The position numbers were made by a program, and so were the translations under genes. From positions 62,001-126,000 of the forward strand of contig NZ_JOJL01000024.1 in NCBI RefSeq assembly GCF_000721705.1: a stretch of 64,000 nucleotides of DNA, in the 5' to 3' direction. The DNA comes from Actinoplanes subtropicus. Its GTDB lineage: Bacteria > Actinomycetota > Actinomycetes > Mycobacteriales > Micromonosporaceae. Below are positions 34,308 through 41,605 of the stretch, piece after piece. Numbering within the stretch: the first letter of the stretch is position 1; each line of letters opens with the position of its first letter. The notes beneath the pieces were generated by a model, which was not told where the DNA came from, ran no database searches, and saw only the letters and a list, made by a program, of their open reading frames with translations.

Positions 34308-37070
34308 TCAAGGCGCCGTCAGCAATCGGTCACGCACCGCCGCCGTCTCCGGATGCTCCAGGAACTCGAAGATCTCCAGCGCCTCCCGCCAGCAGTCCCG
34401 GGCCGCGCCGAGCCGCCCGTCCTCCCGGCACGTGTCGCCGAGCGAGACCAGCGTGTCCGCCTCGTTGAACCGGTCGCCGAACTCGCGGTAGAGCCCGGCC
34501 GCCCGCCGGTAGTGCACCTCGGCCGCCGGGTACGACCCGAGCCGCCGATGGATGTACCCGAGGCTGTCCAGCGTCTCCGCCTCGCCGAACCGGTCGCCGA
34601 TGCGCCGCTGCCGGTCGAGCGCCGCCGCGCACCGGGCGAGGGCCCGCCGATGGTCGCCGAGCCGGGCGTGGAACCAGCCGACCGCGTTGAGCGCCCGGCC
34701 CACGCCCGCGTCGTTCCCGGCCTCCCGATGCGACGCCAGGGCCAGCCGGGCGCGGTCGAGGGCTTCCCGGTCGCGGCCCTGTCGTTCCAAAACCCAGGCG
34801 GCCGTACGGTGCACCCGAGCCCGGCCGCCCGGATCCCCGAGCCGCGCGAAGAGCGCCAGCGCCGACTCCAGCTCCGCGGCCGCCTCGCCGAACCGCCCGA
34901 GCCGCACCAGCGCCGAGCCCAGCATCCGGCGCGTCTCGGCCCGCAGCGACGGGTCGTCCAGCCGGGTCGCCGCCGCCAGCGCCGAGGTCAGCACGTCCAC
35001 CTTGTCCTGCCAGTGCCCGGCGTAGTCCAGGAACGACACCATGGTCCAGGCCAGCCGCACCACCTTGTCCTCGTGGCCTCGGTGCCGGGCCATCGCCAGC
35101 AGTACCGGGCGCTCGCCGGCCAGCCACCCCGCGGCCTCCCGCCGGTCCGCGAAGGCCGCGACCGTCACCCCGGCCGCCGCCCCTTCCACCGGGGAACGGT
35201 CGTCGCGATGCGGCTTGAGCAGCATGTCCGCCTCGTGCGCCGAGTGCAGGTAATGATCGAGCAGGCGGATGCTCGCGGCCTCGCGGTCCGCCACCGGGTC
35301 CTCGTCGCGGTGACGGCCGATCGCGTACGCCCGAAGCAGGTCGTGCAGCTCGAACCGCCCGCCGGCCCGCTCCCCGATCAGGTGTGCCCCGGCCAGCTCG
35401 GCCAGCGCCCGCCGGGTCGCGGCCACCGGCTGGGCGGCCAGGCTGGCCGCGGCCGCCACCCCGAAACCCGGCCCGGGATGCGGCCCGAGCAGCCGGAACA
35501 ACCGGGCCGTCGGCGGGCTCAGCTGGCGGTACGACCAGTCGAACGCGGCCCGCACGTCGGCCGACCGGTCCTCGACCGAGGCCACGAAGGCCGGCGCCGC
35601 GAAGCCCTCCCGCACCTCCTCGGCCACCTGGCCGAGCGACAGCCCCGGCCGGGTCACCGCGCGCGCCGCCACCACCGCGAGGGCCAGCGGCAGCCGCGCG
35701 CACGCCCCGATCAGCGTGGTCACCGCGCCGGGCTCGGCCGCGACCCGCTCGGCGCCGAGCCGGGCGCGCAGCAACAGCCGGGCCGCGGCGTACCCGGGCA
35801 GGTCGAGCGCGACCGGCCGGGCGCCCTCGGCCACCACCAGGCCGGTCAGGTCGTTGCGGCTGGTCACCAGCGTCAGGCAGCCGGGGGTGCCGGGCAGCAG
35901 CGGGCGCACCTGTTCGCTGCTGCGCGCGTTGTCCAGCAGCACCAGCATCCGGCGGCCGGCGAGCAGGCTGCGGTAGAGGGCGGTCTGGCCGGTCAGCGCG
36001 GGCGGCACGGCGTGCGCGGGGACGGCCAGCGCGATGAGGAAGTCGCGGACCACCTCGCCGGGGTCGGCCTGCTCGCCGTCCGGGTCGAAGCCGCGGAGGT
36101 CGGCGTAGAGCTGCCCGTCCGGGAAACGGGCCCGGACGCCGTGCGCCCACCGTACGGCCAAACTGGTCTTGCCCACGCCCGCGGTGCCGGCCAGCACCGC
36201 CACGGTCGCCCTGTCCCGCCCGTCGACCAGCGCGTCCAGCCGGTCCAGCTCGTCCGCCCGGTTGACGAACTCGGGCAGCCCCGGCGGCAGCTGCGCGGGC
36301 GCGACCCGGGCCGCCGCCGGCGCGTCGAGGCCGGGATCGGCGTCCAGCATCCGGCGGTGCAGGCGTTGCAGGGCGGCGGTCGGCTCCACCCCGAGCTCGT
36401 CCCGCAGCAGCCGGGTCAGCCGGCGGAACTCCGCCAGCGCCGCCTCCCGCCGGCCGTCCCGGTAGAGCGCGAGCATCAGCAGCCCGCGCAGCCGCTCGTC
36501 GGCCGGGTGCTCGGCCACGATCGGGCGCAACTCGTCGATCTCCACCCGGCCGTGCAGCTCCAGTTCGGTCTCGACCCGGTCGGCCGCCAGCGCGAGCCGC
36601 AGCTCGTCCAGCCGGTGTCGCTCGGCCGCCAGGTACAGTCCGGGCAGACCGTCGCAGAACGGCCCGCGCCACACGTCGAGGGCGGCGCGCCAGGCGGCGA
36701 GTGCGCCGGCCAGGTCGCCGTCGCGGCGCAGCGCCCGGCCGGCCGCGACCTGGCGTTCGAACTCGTCGAGGTCCCGGCGCCCGGGCGGGACGGCCAGCAC
36801 GTAGCCGTGCTCGGTCCAGCTCAGCAGGCGGTCCGGAGCCAGGGCCGAGCGCAGCGCGGAGACGTGTTTCTGCAGCTGGTTCACGGCGTACGCGGGAGGC
36901 TCCTCGCCCCAGACGGCCCGGATCAACCGATCCCGGCCGAACGGCCGGTTGGGCCGCAGCAGCAGCGTGGCGAGCACCGCCTGGCGCTGCGCCGAACCGA
37001 GCCGGACGACGCTCTCGCCCCGACGGGCCCGCAGCGGCCCGAGCAGCTCGAAGCGCAGGGCCACGTCCAT
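34308..37070 (-). CDS. AfsR/SARP-type transcriptional regulator with NB-ARC and TPR domains
   Basis: 920 residues. An OmpR-type winged helix (about 1-95, RLGSAQRQAVLATLLL, AVNQLQKHVSALR) is followed by a BTAD domain (to about 250), an NB-ARC ATPase with P-loop AGTAGVGKTS near 295, and C-terminal TPRs (LGDTCREDGRLGAARDCW). Such SARPs activate nearby biosynthetic genes. It lies 44 bp upstream of the RiPP precursor on the same strand, so it is the probable pathway activator. ATG 37070 faces the divergent 37187 gene. Confidence 0.92.
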   Translation of the reverse strand: MDVALRFELLGPLRARRGESVVRLGSAQRQAVLATLLLRPNRPFGRDRLIRAVWGEEPPAYAVNQLQKHVSALRSALAPDRLLSWTEHGYVLAVPPGRRDLDEFERQVAAGRALRRDGDLAGALAAWRAALDVWRGPFCDGLPGLYLAAERHRLDELRLALAADRVETELELHGRVEIDELRPIVAEHPADERLRGLLMLALYRDGRREAALAEFRRLTRLLRDELGVEPTAALQRLHRRMLDADPGLDAPAAARVAPAQLPPGLPEFVNRADELDRLDALVDGRDRATVAVLAGTAGVGKTSLAVRWAHGVRARFPDGQLYADLRGFDPDGEQADPGEVVRDFLIALAVPAHAVPPALTGQTALYRSLLAGRRMLVLLDNARSSEQVRPLLPGTPGCLTLVTSRNDLTGLVVAEGARPVALDLPGYAAARLLLRARLGAERVAAEPGAVTTLIGACARLPLALAVVAARAVTRPGLSLGQVAEEVREGFAAPAFVASVEDRSADVRAAFDWSYRQLSPPTARLFRLLGPHPGPGFGVAAAASLAAQPVAATRRALAELAGAHLIGERAGGRFELHDLLRAYAIGRHRDEDPVADREAASIRLLDHYLHSAHEADMLLKPHRDDRSPVEGAAAGVTVAAFADRREAAGWLAGERPVLLAMARHRGHEDKVVRLAWTMVSFLDYAGHWQDKVDVLTSALAAATRLDDPSLRAETRRMLGSALVRLGRFGEAAAELESALALFARLGDPGGRARVHRTAAWVLERQGRDREALDRARLALASHREAGNDAGVGRALNAVGWFHARLGDHRRALARCAAALDRQRRIGDRFGEAETLDSLGYIHRRLGSYPAAEVHYRRAAGLYREFGDRFNEADTLVSLGDTCREDGRLGAARDCWREALEIFEFLEHPETAAVRDRLLTAP

Positions 37071-37186
37071 CCGGCCTCCCGTGGGGCGTCGCGCTCAGAT
37101 TAGCCCGGTCCAGGCCGCGTTCCAGCGGTCGTTCCAGCGGGCCGGGCGACGCTCGGGACAGCAAGCCAACGAAACGAGGAGGACCA

Positions 37187-37540
37187 ATGCCCAACCTGAC
37201 CGATTACGCCGTCGTCCAGGACACCTCGGTGAAGCTGCCGAAGTCCAACGGGGACATCGACCACGACTACCCGAAGTTCGGCGCGGCCGGCCTGGCCGCC
37301 GGGCGCTCGATCCTGATGTTCAAGATCAACCCGGAGGGCACCGCCGAGCTGAAGGTGACCCTGAACAACTCCGACGTGCTGACCTCGACCTTCAGCACCG
37401 ACCCGACCCGCACCTGGCATGAGATCATCGACGACGGCGTGCTCAAGGAGAGCGACAACGTCCTGACCATCACCCGCAACGACGGCGACGGCTCGCTGGA
37501 GGTCTCCGACGTCCTGGTGATGTACCAGCACGAGGTCTGA
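37187..37540 (+). CDS. 117-aa beta-rich protein of unknown function, divergent from the SARP gene
   Basis: Starts at ATG 37187 after GAGGAGGA, one of the strongest SD sites in the window. The protein is acidic, has no cysteine or signal peptide and alternates short beta strands (ILMFKINPEGTAELKVTLNN, NVLTITRNDGDGSLEVSDVLVMY), suggesting a single beta-sandwich. I do not recognise the family. It is a candidate target of the SARP because the two share a 116-bp divergent promoter region. Confidence 0.8.
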   Translation: MPNLTDYAVVQDTSVKLPKSNGDIDHDYPKFGAAGLAAGRSILMFKINPEGTAELKVTLNNSDVLTSTFSTDPTRTWHEIIDDGVLKESDNVLTITRNDGDGSLEVSDVLVMYQHEV

Positions 37541-37557
37541 TCGGGGCGGCCCGCCGG

Positions 37558-37794
37558 TCAGTGTGTCCAGCGGATGAACCGGTCGAACATCTCGGCCGGC
37601 GGGCCGGTCGGCTGGTCGCCGAAAGCGTCGTCCAGCTGCGCCCACATGTGGGTGGCAAGGGCCGCCTTGTCCAGCCGCGCCGCCAAGTGGTGGCGCGCCG
37701 GTGCGCAGGGCCACGGGTTGCCGCAGGAGCGGCAGCGCCACGACGGCCGGTCGGGGATGTGGTCGGTCGCCACGGCGTCAGTTTGCGCGCGCAC
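37558..37794 (-). CDS. Small CxxC protein of unknown function
   Basis: 78 residues if begun at GTG 37794, or 71 from GTG 37773; neither has a clear SD. The middle holds CRSCGNPWPC (a CxxC plus a third Cys), followed by helices rich in Ala and ending DRFIRWTH. This kind of short protein often lies beside XRE/DUF5753 genes in actinomycetes. It is divergent from the XRE gene at 37875 and converges on the 37187 gene. Confidence 0.6.
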   Translation of the reverse strand: MRAQTDAVATDHIPDRPSWRCRSCGNPWPCAPARHHLAARLDKAALATHMWAQLDDAFGDQPTGPPAEMFDRFIRWTH

Positions 37795-37874
37795 TTTTAC
37801 CCGGTCAACTACGCAACCACGGGTACGTCACCGCAAAGAGTGAACCCTCCGCATCGATCAGGCACAATGCGGCC

Positions 37875-38714
37875 GTGGACAGTCCCACGTTCGTGAGGTT
37901 CCAGCTCGGCGCCCAGCTGCGCCGGCTGCGCGACGAGGCCAAGATGCCGACCGAGCGCGCCGCCGACGTCATCGAGGTGTCCGCGAGCACGCTGCGCCGG
38001 ATCGAATCGGGCCGGGTCGGCATCAAGGGCCCGGCGCTGACCGCGCTTCTCGACGAGTACGGCGTGCGGGACGCCGCGCTGCGCGAGACGCTGCTGTCGA
38101 TGGCCCGGGAGGGCAAGCGCCGCGGCTGGTGGGCCAAGTTCGGCGACCTGCCGCCGGCGTACCGGCAGTACATCGGCCTCGAATCGGCGGCCGACCAGAT
38201 GCAGAACTTCGAGACCATCGTGGTGCCCGGCCTGCTGCAGACCGAGGCGTACGCCCGGGCGATGACGAACTCCGACGCGTTCAAGCCGACCCCGTCCGCG
38301 ATCGAGCAGCGCGTGACGGTCCGGATGGAGCGGCAGAAGCTGATCAAGGAGGACCGCTTGCAGCTCATCGCGGTCATGGACGAGGCGGTGCTGCATCGCC
38401 AGATCGGCGGCCCGCGGGTGATGCACGACCAGCTCACCGCGCTGCTGGAGGCGGCCGAGCTGTGGAACGTCACGCTCCAGGTGATCCCGTTCCGGGAGGG
38501 GGCGTACGCCTCGATGCTCTCGTCCTTCGCGATCCTCAGCTTTCCCGACCACGAAGGAGTGGTTTACATCGAGGGTCTGACCGGAGACCTTTACGCTGAG
38601 GGTGTTGACGTCAACCGATGCACGACCGTCTTCAACGACCTCCGGTCGTCCGCGTTGTCGCCGTCCGAGTCGATCGCGATGATCACGCAGATTCGCGATG
38701 CCCAGCAGGCTTAG
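37875..38714 (+). CDS. XRE-family regulator with DUF5753 (paired with DUF397)
   Basis: 279 residues from GTG 37875. The N-terminal HTH (about 10-65, MPTERAADVIEVSASTLRRI) and DUF5753 (YIGLESAADQMQNFETIVVP, LLQTEAYARAM, then a late ASMLSSFAILSFPDHEGVVY) are complete. A DUF397 gene follows 9 bp downstream on the same strand, the classical pair. It is only distantly related to the three tandem copies at 26-29 kb. Confidence 0.92.
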   Translation: MDSPTFVRFQLGAQLRRLRDEAKMPTERAADVIEVSASTLRRIESGRVGIKGPALTALLDEYGVRDAALRETLLSMAREGKRRGWWAKFGDLPPAYRQYIGLESAADQMQNFETIVVPGLLQTEAYARAMTNSDAFKPTPSAIEQRVTVRMERQKLIKEDRLQLIAVMDEAVLHRQIGGPRVMHDQLTALLEAAELWNVTLQVIPFREGAYASMLSSFAILSFPDHEGVVYIEGLTGDLYAEGVDVNRCTTVFNDLRSSALSPSESIAMITQIRDAQQA

Positions 38715-38723
38715 GAGTCAGGG

Positions 38724-38912
38724 ATGCTCGACCAGAGTTGGCGCAAGAGCACGCGCAGTGGCAGCAACGGCCAGTGCGTCGAGGCCCGCCGGATGGGCGA
38801 CACGATCGAGCTGCGCGACAGCAAGGACCGCTCGGGCCCGGTGCTCTCCTTCACGCTCGGCCAGTGGACCGCGTTCACCGCCGGCGTGAAGGGCGCCGAG
38901 TTCGACCGCTAG
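38724..38912 (+). CDS. DUF397 protein 3
   Basis: 62 residues: WRKSTRSGSNGQCVEARR, then IELRDSKDRSGPVLSFT and a terminal VKGAEFDR. This is the canonical form of the family, with the Cys-Val-Glu intact. AGGAGTCAGGG upstream provides the SD. Its end overlaps the DUF6232 gene by 4 bp on the other strand. Confidence 0.92.
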   Translation: MLDQSWRKSTRSGSNGQCVEARRMGDTIELRDSKDRSGPVLSFTLGQWTAFTAGVKGAEFDR

Positions 38913-39361
38913 TCGTAGGGGCTCAGCTGACGGTTGTCCTCGACCGCGCGGACCAGCGCGCGCCAGACGAACCCGAAGATCCGATGGTCCCGCGTGCCGA
39001 ACAGCACGACCCGTCGGCCGCGCAGCGTCGCGTGGATCTCCTGATATCGCGGGTTCTGGTGGAAGTCGTTGAGCGCACCCACCGCCATCCCGCACGCGGA
39101 GAGCAGCCCCACCCCGATCATCAGGGCCGACCCGTAGAAGACCGCGAACGGCGCCGCGATCGCCACTTCCAGCCCCGCGGTGATCGCCGCAACCCGGACC
39201 GTCGGGTAGCTGTAGGTCAGATGCCGCTCCGCGGCCCACAGCTCCGAGACGTTGATCCGCAGCCCGTCCACGTGGATGTGCCAGCTCGTGATGGTGATCT
39301 CGTCACTCTGATAGAGGACCCGAAAGACCGGTTTCGGCCGGCTCGCGCTGCTGGTGGACAT
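38909..39361 (-). CDS. DUF6232 family membrane protein
   Basis: 150 residues. A soluble N-terminal part (ITSWHIHVDGLRINVSEL, then a tyrosine-rich strand) precedes two hydrophobic helices (about 58-98), and a soluble tail with GFVWRALVRAVEDN follows. I recognise this as the DUF6232 type found in Streptomyces and Micromonosporaceae. Function unknown. Upstream are three TGCAGnTAG sites, one of them within the 15-mer shared with the XRE/DUF397 promoter at 28.8 kb. Confidence 0.75.
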   Translation of the reverse strand: MSTSSASRPKPVFRVLYQSDEITITSWHIHVDGLRINVSELWAAERHLTYSYPTVRVAAITAGLEVAIAAPFAVFYGSALMIGVGLLSACGMAVGALNDFHQNPRYQEIHATLRGRRVVLFGTRDHRIFGFVWRALVRAVEDNRQLSPYD

Positions 39362-39412
39362 CTGTGACCCCTTCGTGACCCCGTCCCTCCATTAGACGCG
39401 GCGCACGCTACT

Positions 39413-39477
39413 TGCAGGTAGCCAAAAGTCAACAGCGAATCACGATGTGCGAAAACCAATCTGCAAAGTGCAGATAG
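39413..39477. promoter_or_regulatory. Repeated TGCAGnTAG sites upstream of the DUF6232 gene
   Basis: TGCAGGTAG at 39413-39421 and TGCAGATAG at 39469-39477 lie 56 bp apart. The second belongs to ATCTGCAAAGTGCAG (39459-39473), identical to the sequence at 28844-28858 upstream of XRE copy 3. A shared regulator site is the simplest reading. Confidence 0.5.
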
Positions 39478-39725
39478 CCGATGGCGGCTACGCGAGGTGG
39501 ACCTTGCCTCCGTTCTACCCGAAACCCGAAATTCACCACATCACGTGTACGCGTGACCCAGTCCCGAACCGCAGCCGGGACCGCCCCGCCTCATCAGGCG
39601 GCCTGGCTGCAACGACAGCCTTTGCCGCCCGCGCCGGGCTGAGCTGCCACTCCCGCCGCCCCGCCGACACAGCGGCCCCACCACGCCCCCCGCCCCGCCG
39701 GCCAACGGCCCGCCCCGCCCCGGGC

Positions 39726-39821
39726 GGCTGCTGCTTCGGCCGGCTGCTGCTTCGGCCGGCTGCTGCTTCGGCCGGCTGCTGCTTCGGCCGGCTGCTGCTT
39801 CGGCCGGCTGCTGCTTCGCCG
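39726..39821 (+). repeat. 16-bp tandem repeat, six copies
   Basis: The unit GGCTGCTGCTTCGGCC begins at 39726 and recurs every 16 bp to 39806; five copies are identical and the last is degenerate. The junctions read CGGCCGG, so each unit can pair with its neighbour. Confidence 0.92.
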
Positions 39822-39881
39822 GACCCCGCTGCGGCGCCGACCGTCCGGGCGACCGCCGCGCGCCGTGTCGGTAGCCCGGCC

Positions 39882-39989
39882 GATCTTGAAGACGCGGCGT
39901 TCGGCGCGAACGGAAACTCTTCGTCGTTGCGTTCGCCCAGCTGAAGAGTGGTGGTTTCCGTTGGCTGTGAACGCCGCGTCCTCAAGATC
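39882..39989. repeat. 108-bp imperfect inverted repeat (MITE-like or hairpin element)
   Basis: The left arm (39882-39922) begins GATCTTGAAGACGCGGCG and continues with AACGGAAAC and CTCTTC; the right arm (39943-39989) is its reverse complement with small insertions, ending CGCGTCCTCAAGATC. The loop is 20 bp. It has no transposase gene and no obvious target-site duplication next to GATC. It resembles a non-autonomous element or a large bidirectional hairpin. Confidence 0.8.
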
Positions 39990-40042
39990 TAACTGGCACG
40001 CGACCGGCGGCCCTAGGCGGCGCGGCACGGCGCCCTGTCTTG

Positions 40043-40258
40043 CTCTGCGCACTGTGGCGGGCCCCGCTCTGCGCACTGTGGCGGGCCCCGCTCTGCGCAC
40101 TGTGGCGGGCCCCGCTCTGCGCACTGTGGCGCGGCCCGCTCTGCGCACTGTGGCGCGGCCCGCTCTGCGCACTGTGGCGCGGCCCGCTCTGCGCACTGTG
40201 GCGGGCCCCGCTCTGCGCACTGTGGCGCGGCCCGCTCTGCGCACTGTGGCGCACCCCC
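40043..40258 (+). repeat. 24-bp tandem repeat, nine copies in two variants
   Basis: The unit CTCTGCGCACTGTGGCG plus seven more bases recurs every 24 bp from 40043. Copies 1-3 and 7 end GGCCCCG, copies 4-6 and 8 end CGGCCCG and copy 9 is degenerate. The mixed order shows recombination or conversion between units. The 24-bp period keeps all six frames open, which explains the repetitive ORFs there. Confidence 0.93.
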
Positions 40259-40335
40259 GGGTTCGGCCCGACGGCGGGCGCGGGCGCGGCGGGAGCGCCA
40301 GGAGAGGTGGCTGCGGGAGAGCTTCCGCGCTTTCG

Positions 40336-41436
40336 TCAGGGGAGGGTCCAGCTTTGGGCGGTCGCGCCGGTGCACCTGGTCGTCTTGGCGGTTGCGCCGG
40401 CCGTGCCCGGGTCGGTCAGGCACTCGTTGGTGGACGGGTTGACCAGCGTGTGCGACGGGCCCGCTCGCCACTGCTGCGTCGCCGTGCTGCCGCAGCCCTC
40501 GATGTGGACGGTGGCGTCGCCGGTCACCTGGGCGCAGCGGCCCGATACCCGCAGCGTGCCGTCGGGCGTCAGGGTGAAGCTCTGGGCCGGCAGGTTTACG
40601 CAACCGGTCACCACCAGCGGGCTGCCGTCCACGCCCAGCAGTCCACCCAGCGCCAGGCAGCGGCCGCTCGCCGCGGTCATCTTGCCGGTCCGGTCGGCGG
40701 ACGGCGGCGCGGCCAGCGTCGACGAGGGGGAGGGCGACGCGGTGGCCGAGGCCGATTCGCTGGCCGAAGCCGACGGGGAGGCACTCGACGAACTCGGCGA
40801 CGGCGAGGCGCTGTGCGACGCCGACGGCCGGGCCGAGGCCTTGACCGGGTCCGCCGGCAGCGTCGTGGTGAACTTCGGCAGCACCGCGCCCGGCTGGCTC
40901 GTGTGCTTCTCCGGGGCGAAGACCAGCCACCCGACGATCGTCAGCGCCACGGCCAGCCCGCCGGCCAGGATCAGCAGGCGCAGCGGCACCCCGAGGCGGG
41001 GCCGGCGCGGCGGCGCGGGTGGCGGCGTCGCCGGCTCGTCGACGATCACGGACTGGATCAGCACCGTGGGCGCATCCGCGGGCCCCCGGCTCGGCTGGTC
41101 CGGCACCGGTCCGATGTAGGGCCGGACCAGGACCGGGTCGGGCCGCTCGGACCTCGACACAGCCGTGTCGGGCCGCACCCGGTCGGCGCGGCCGGTGGCG
41201 GGCTGGCCGGTCGGGGGCTGGCTGGTGGCGGACCGGGCGGTGGCGGGCTGGCCGGTCGGGGGCTGGCCGGTGGCGGGCTGGCCGGTGGCGGACCGGGCGG
41301 CGGCGGGCTGGCCGCTCGGGGGCTGGCCGGTGGCGGACCGGGCGGCGGCGGGCTGGCCGCTCGGGGGCTGGCTGGTGGCTGGTTGAGCCGTGGCGGGCTG
41401 GGCGGTGGCGGGCCGGTCGTCGTTCATGTCGGTCAT
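40336..41436 (-). CDS. Membrane-anchored ricin-type beta-trefoil lectin protein
   Basis: 366 residues. The first 75 are a low-complexity cytoplasmic part built of repeated SGQPAAARSATGQP-like units. Residues about 150-172 (LRLLILAGGLAVALTIVGWLVF) form one membrane span, followed by a Ser/Ala/Pro-rich wall-spanning stretch. The last 120 residues are one beta-trefoil, with repeated Q-x-W marks (QSFTL, QQWRAG, QSWTL) and paired cysteines (GRCLALGG, TGCVN, GRCAQ, EGCGS). It should display a carbohydrate-binding domain at the surface. The coding repeats are also visible in the DNA between 41190 and 41410. Confidence 0.85.
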   Translation of the reverse strand: MTDMNDDRPATAQPATAQPATSQPPSGQPAAARSATGQPPSGQPAAARSATGQPATGQPPTGQPATARSATSQPPTGQPATGRADRVRPDTAVSRSERPDPVLVRPYIGPVPDQPSRGPADAPTVLIQSVIVDEPATPPPAPPRRPRLGVPLRLLILAGGLAVALTIVGWLVFAPEKHTSQPGAVLPKFTTTLPADPVKASARPSASHSASPSPSSSSASPSASASESASATASPSPSSTLAAPPSADRTGKMTAASGRCLALGGLLGVDGSPLVVTGCVNLPAQSFTLTPDGTLRVSGRCAQVTGDATVHIEGCGSTATQQWRAGPSHTLVNPSTNECLTDPGTAGATAKTTRCTGATAQSWTLP

Positions 41437-41524
41437 GTCGGGCCTCGGTCGACGGGGAGGACAAGCAGGTGACCATACGCGAAAAGGGACTCGAAGGGAT
41501 CAACGGCGGCCGCCCGCATCGTAA

Positions 41525-41538
41525 GGTAAGCGCTTTCC
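41525..41538. promoter_or_regulatory. LacI-type operator-like palindrome upstream of the lyase gene
   Basis: GGTAAGCGCTTTCC is palindromic except for one position, with AAGCGCTT perfect at its centre. A TTGACA hexamer lies at 41569-41574, with TACCGG 18 bp further, placing transcription start almost at ATG 41606. A related palindrome precedes the pectinesterase at 49272. Confidence 0.5.
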
Positions 41539-41605
41539 GCATCATGAGCGCGATCACCAAAACATCGATTGACATGGATCACTGCGACCGCGTACCGGTA
41601 GGCCC

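Larger units (their letters stand above)
39362..40335. other. Gene-free repeat island
   Basis: No credible gene lies in these 974 bp. All long open frames cross short tandem repeats whose unit lengths or base bias keep several frames open at once, and none has an SD or recognisable product. The content is the promoter region of the DUF6232 gene, a 16-bp tandem repeat, a 108-bp inverted repeat and a 24-bp tandem repeat, all itemised separately. Confidence 0.7.

Noticed and set aside
34330..37194. A 954-codon frame on the same strand as the SARP gene
   Set aside because: It runs in another frame through the SARP gene with only Gly/Arg/Pro-rich sequence, while the SARP frame shows complete domains.
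39533..40254. Long open frames on both strands across the repeat island
   Set aside because: They are kept open by repeats and GC bias, code for periodic low-complexity peptides, lack SD sites and overlap each other in several frames.
40043..40258. Possible CRISPR array
   Set aside because: Units of 24 bp follow one another without unique spacers, so it is a simple tandem repeat.
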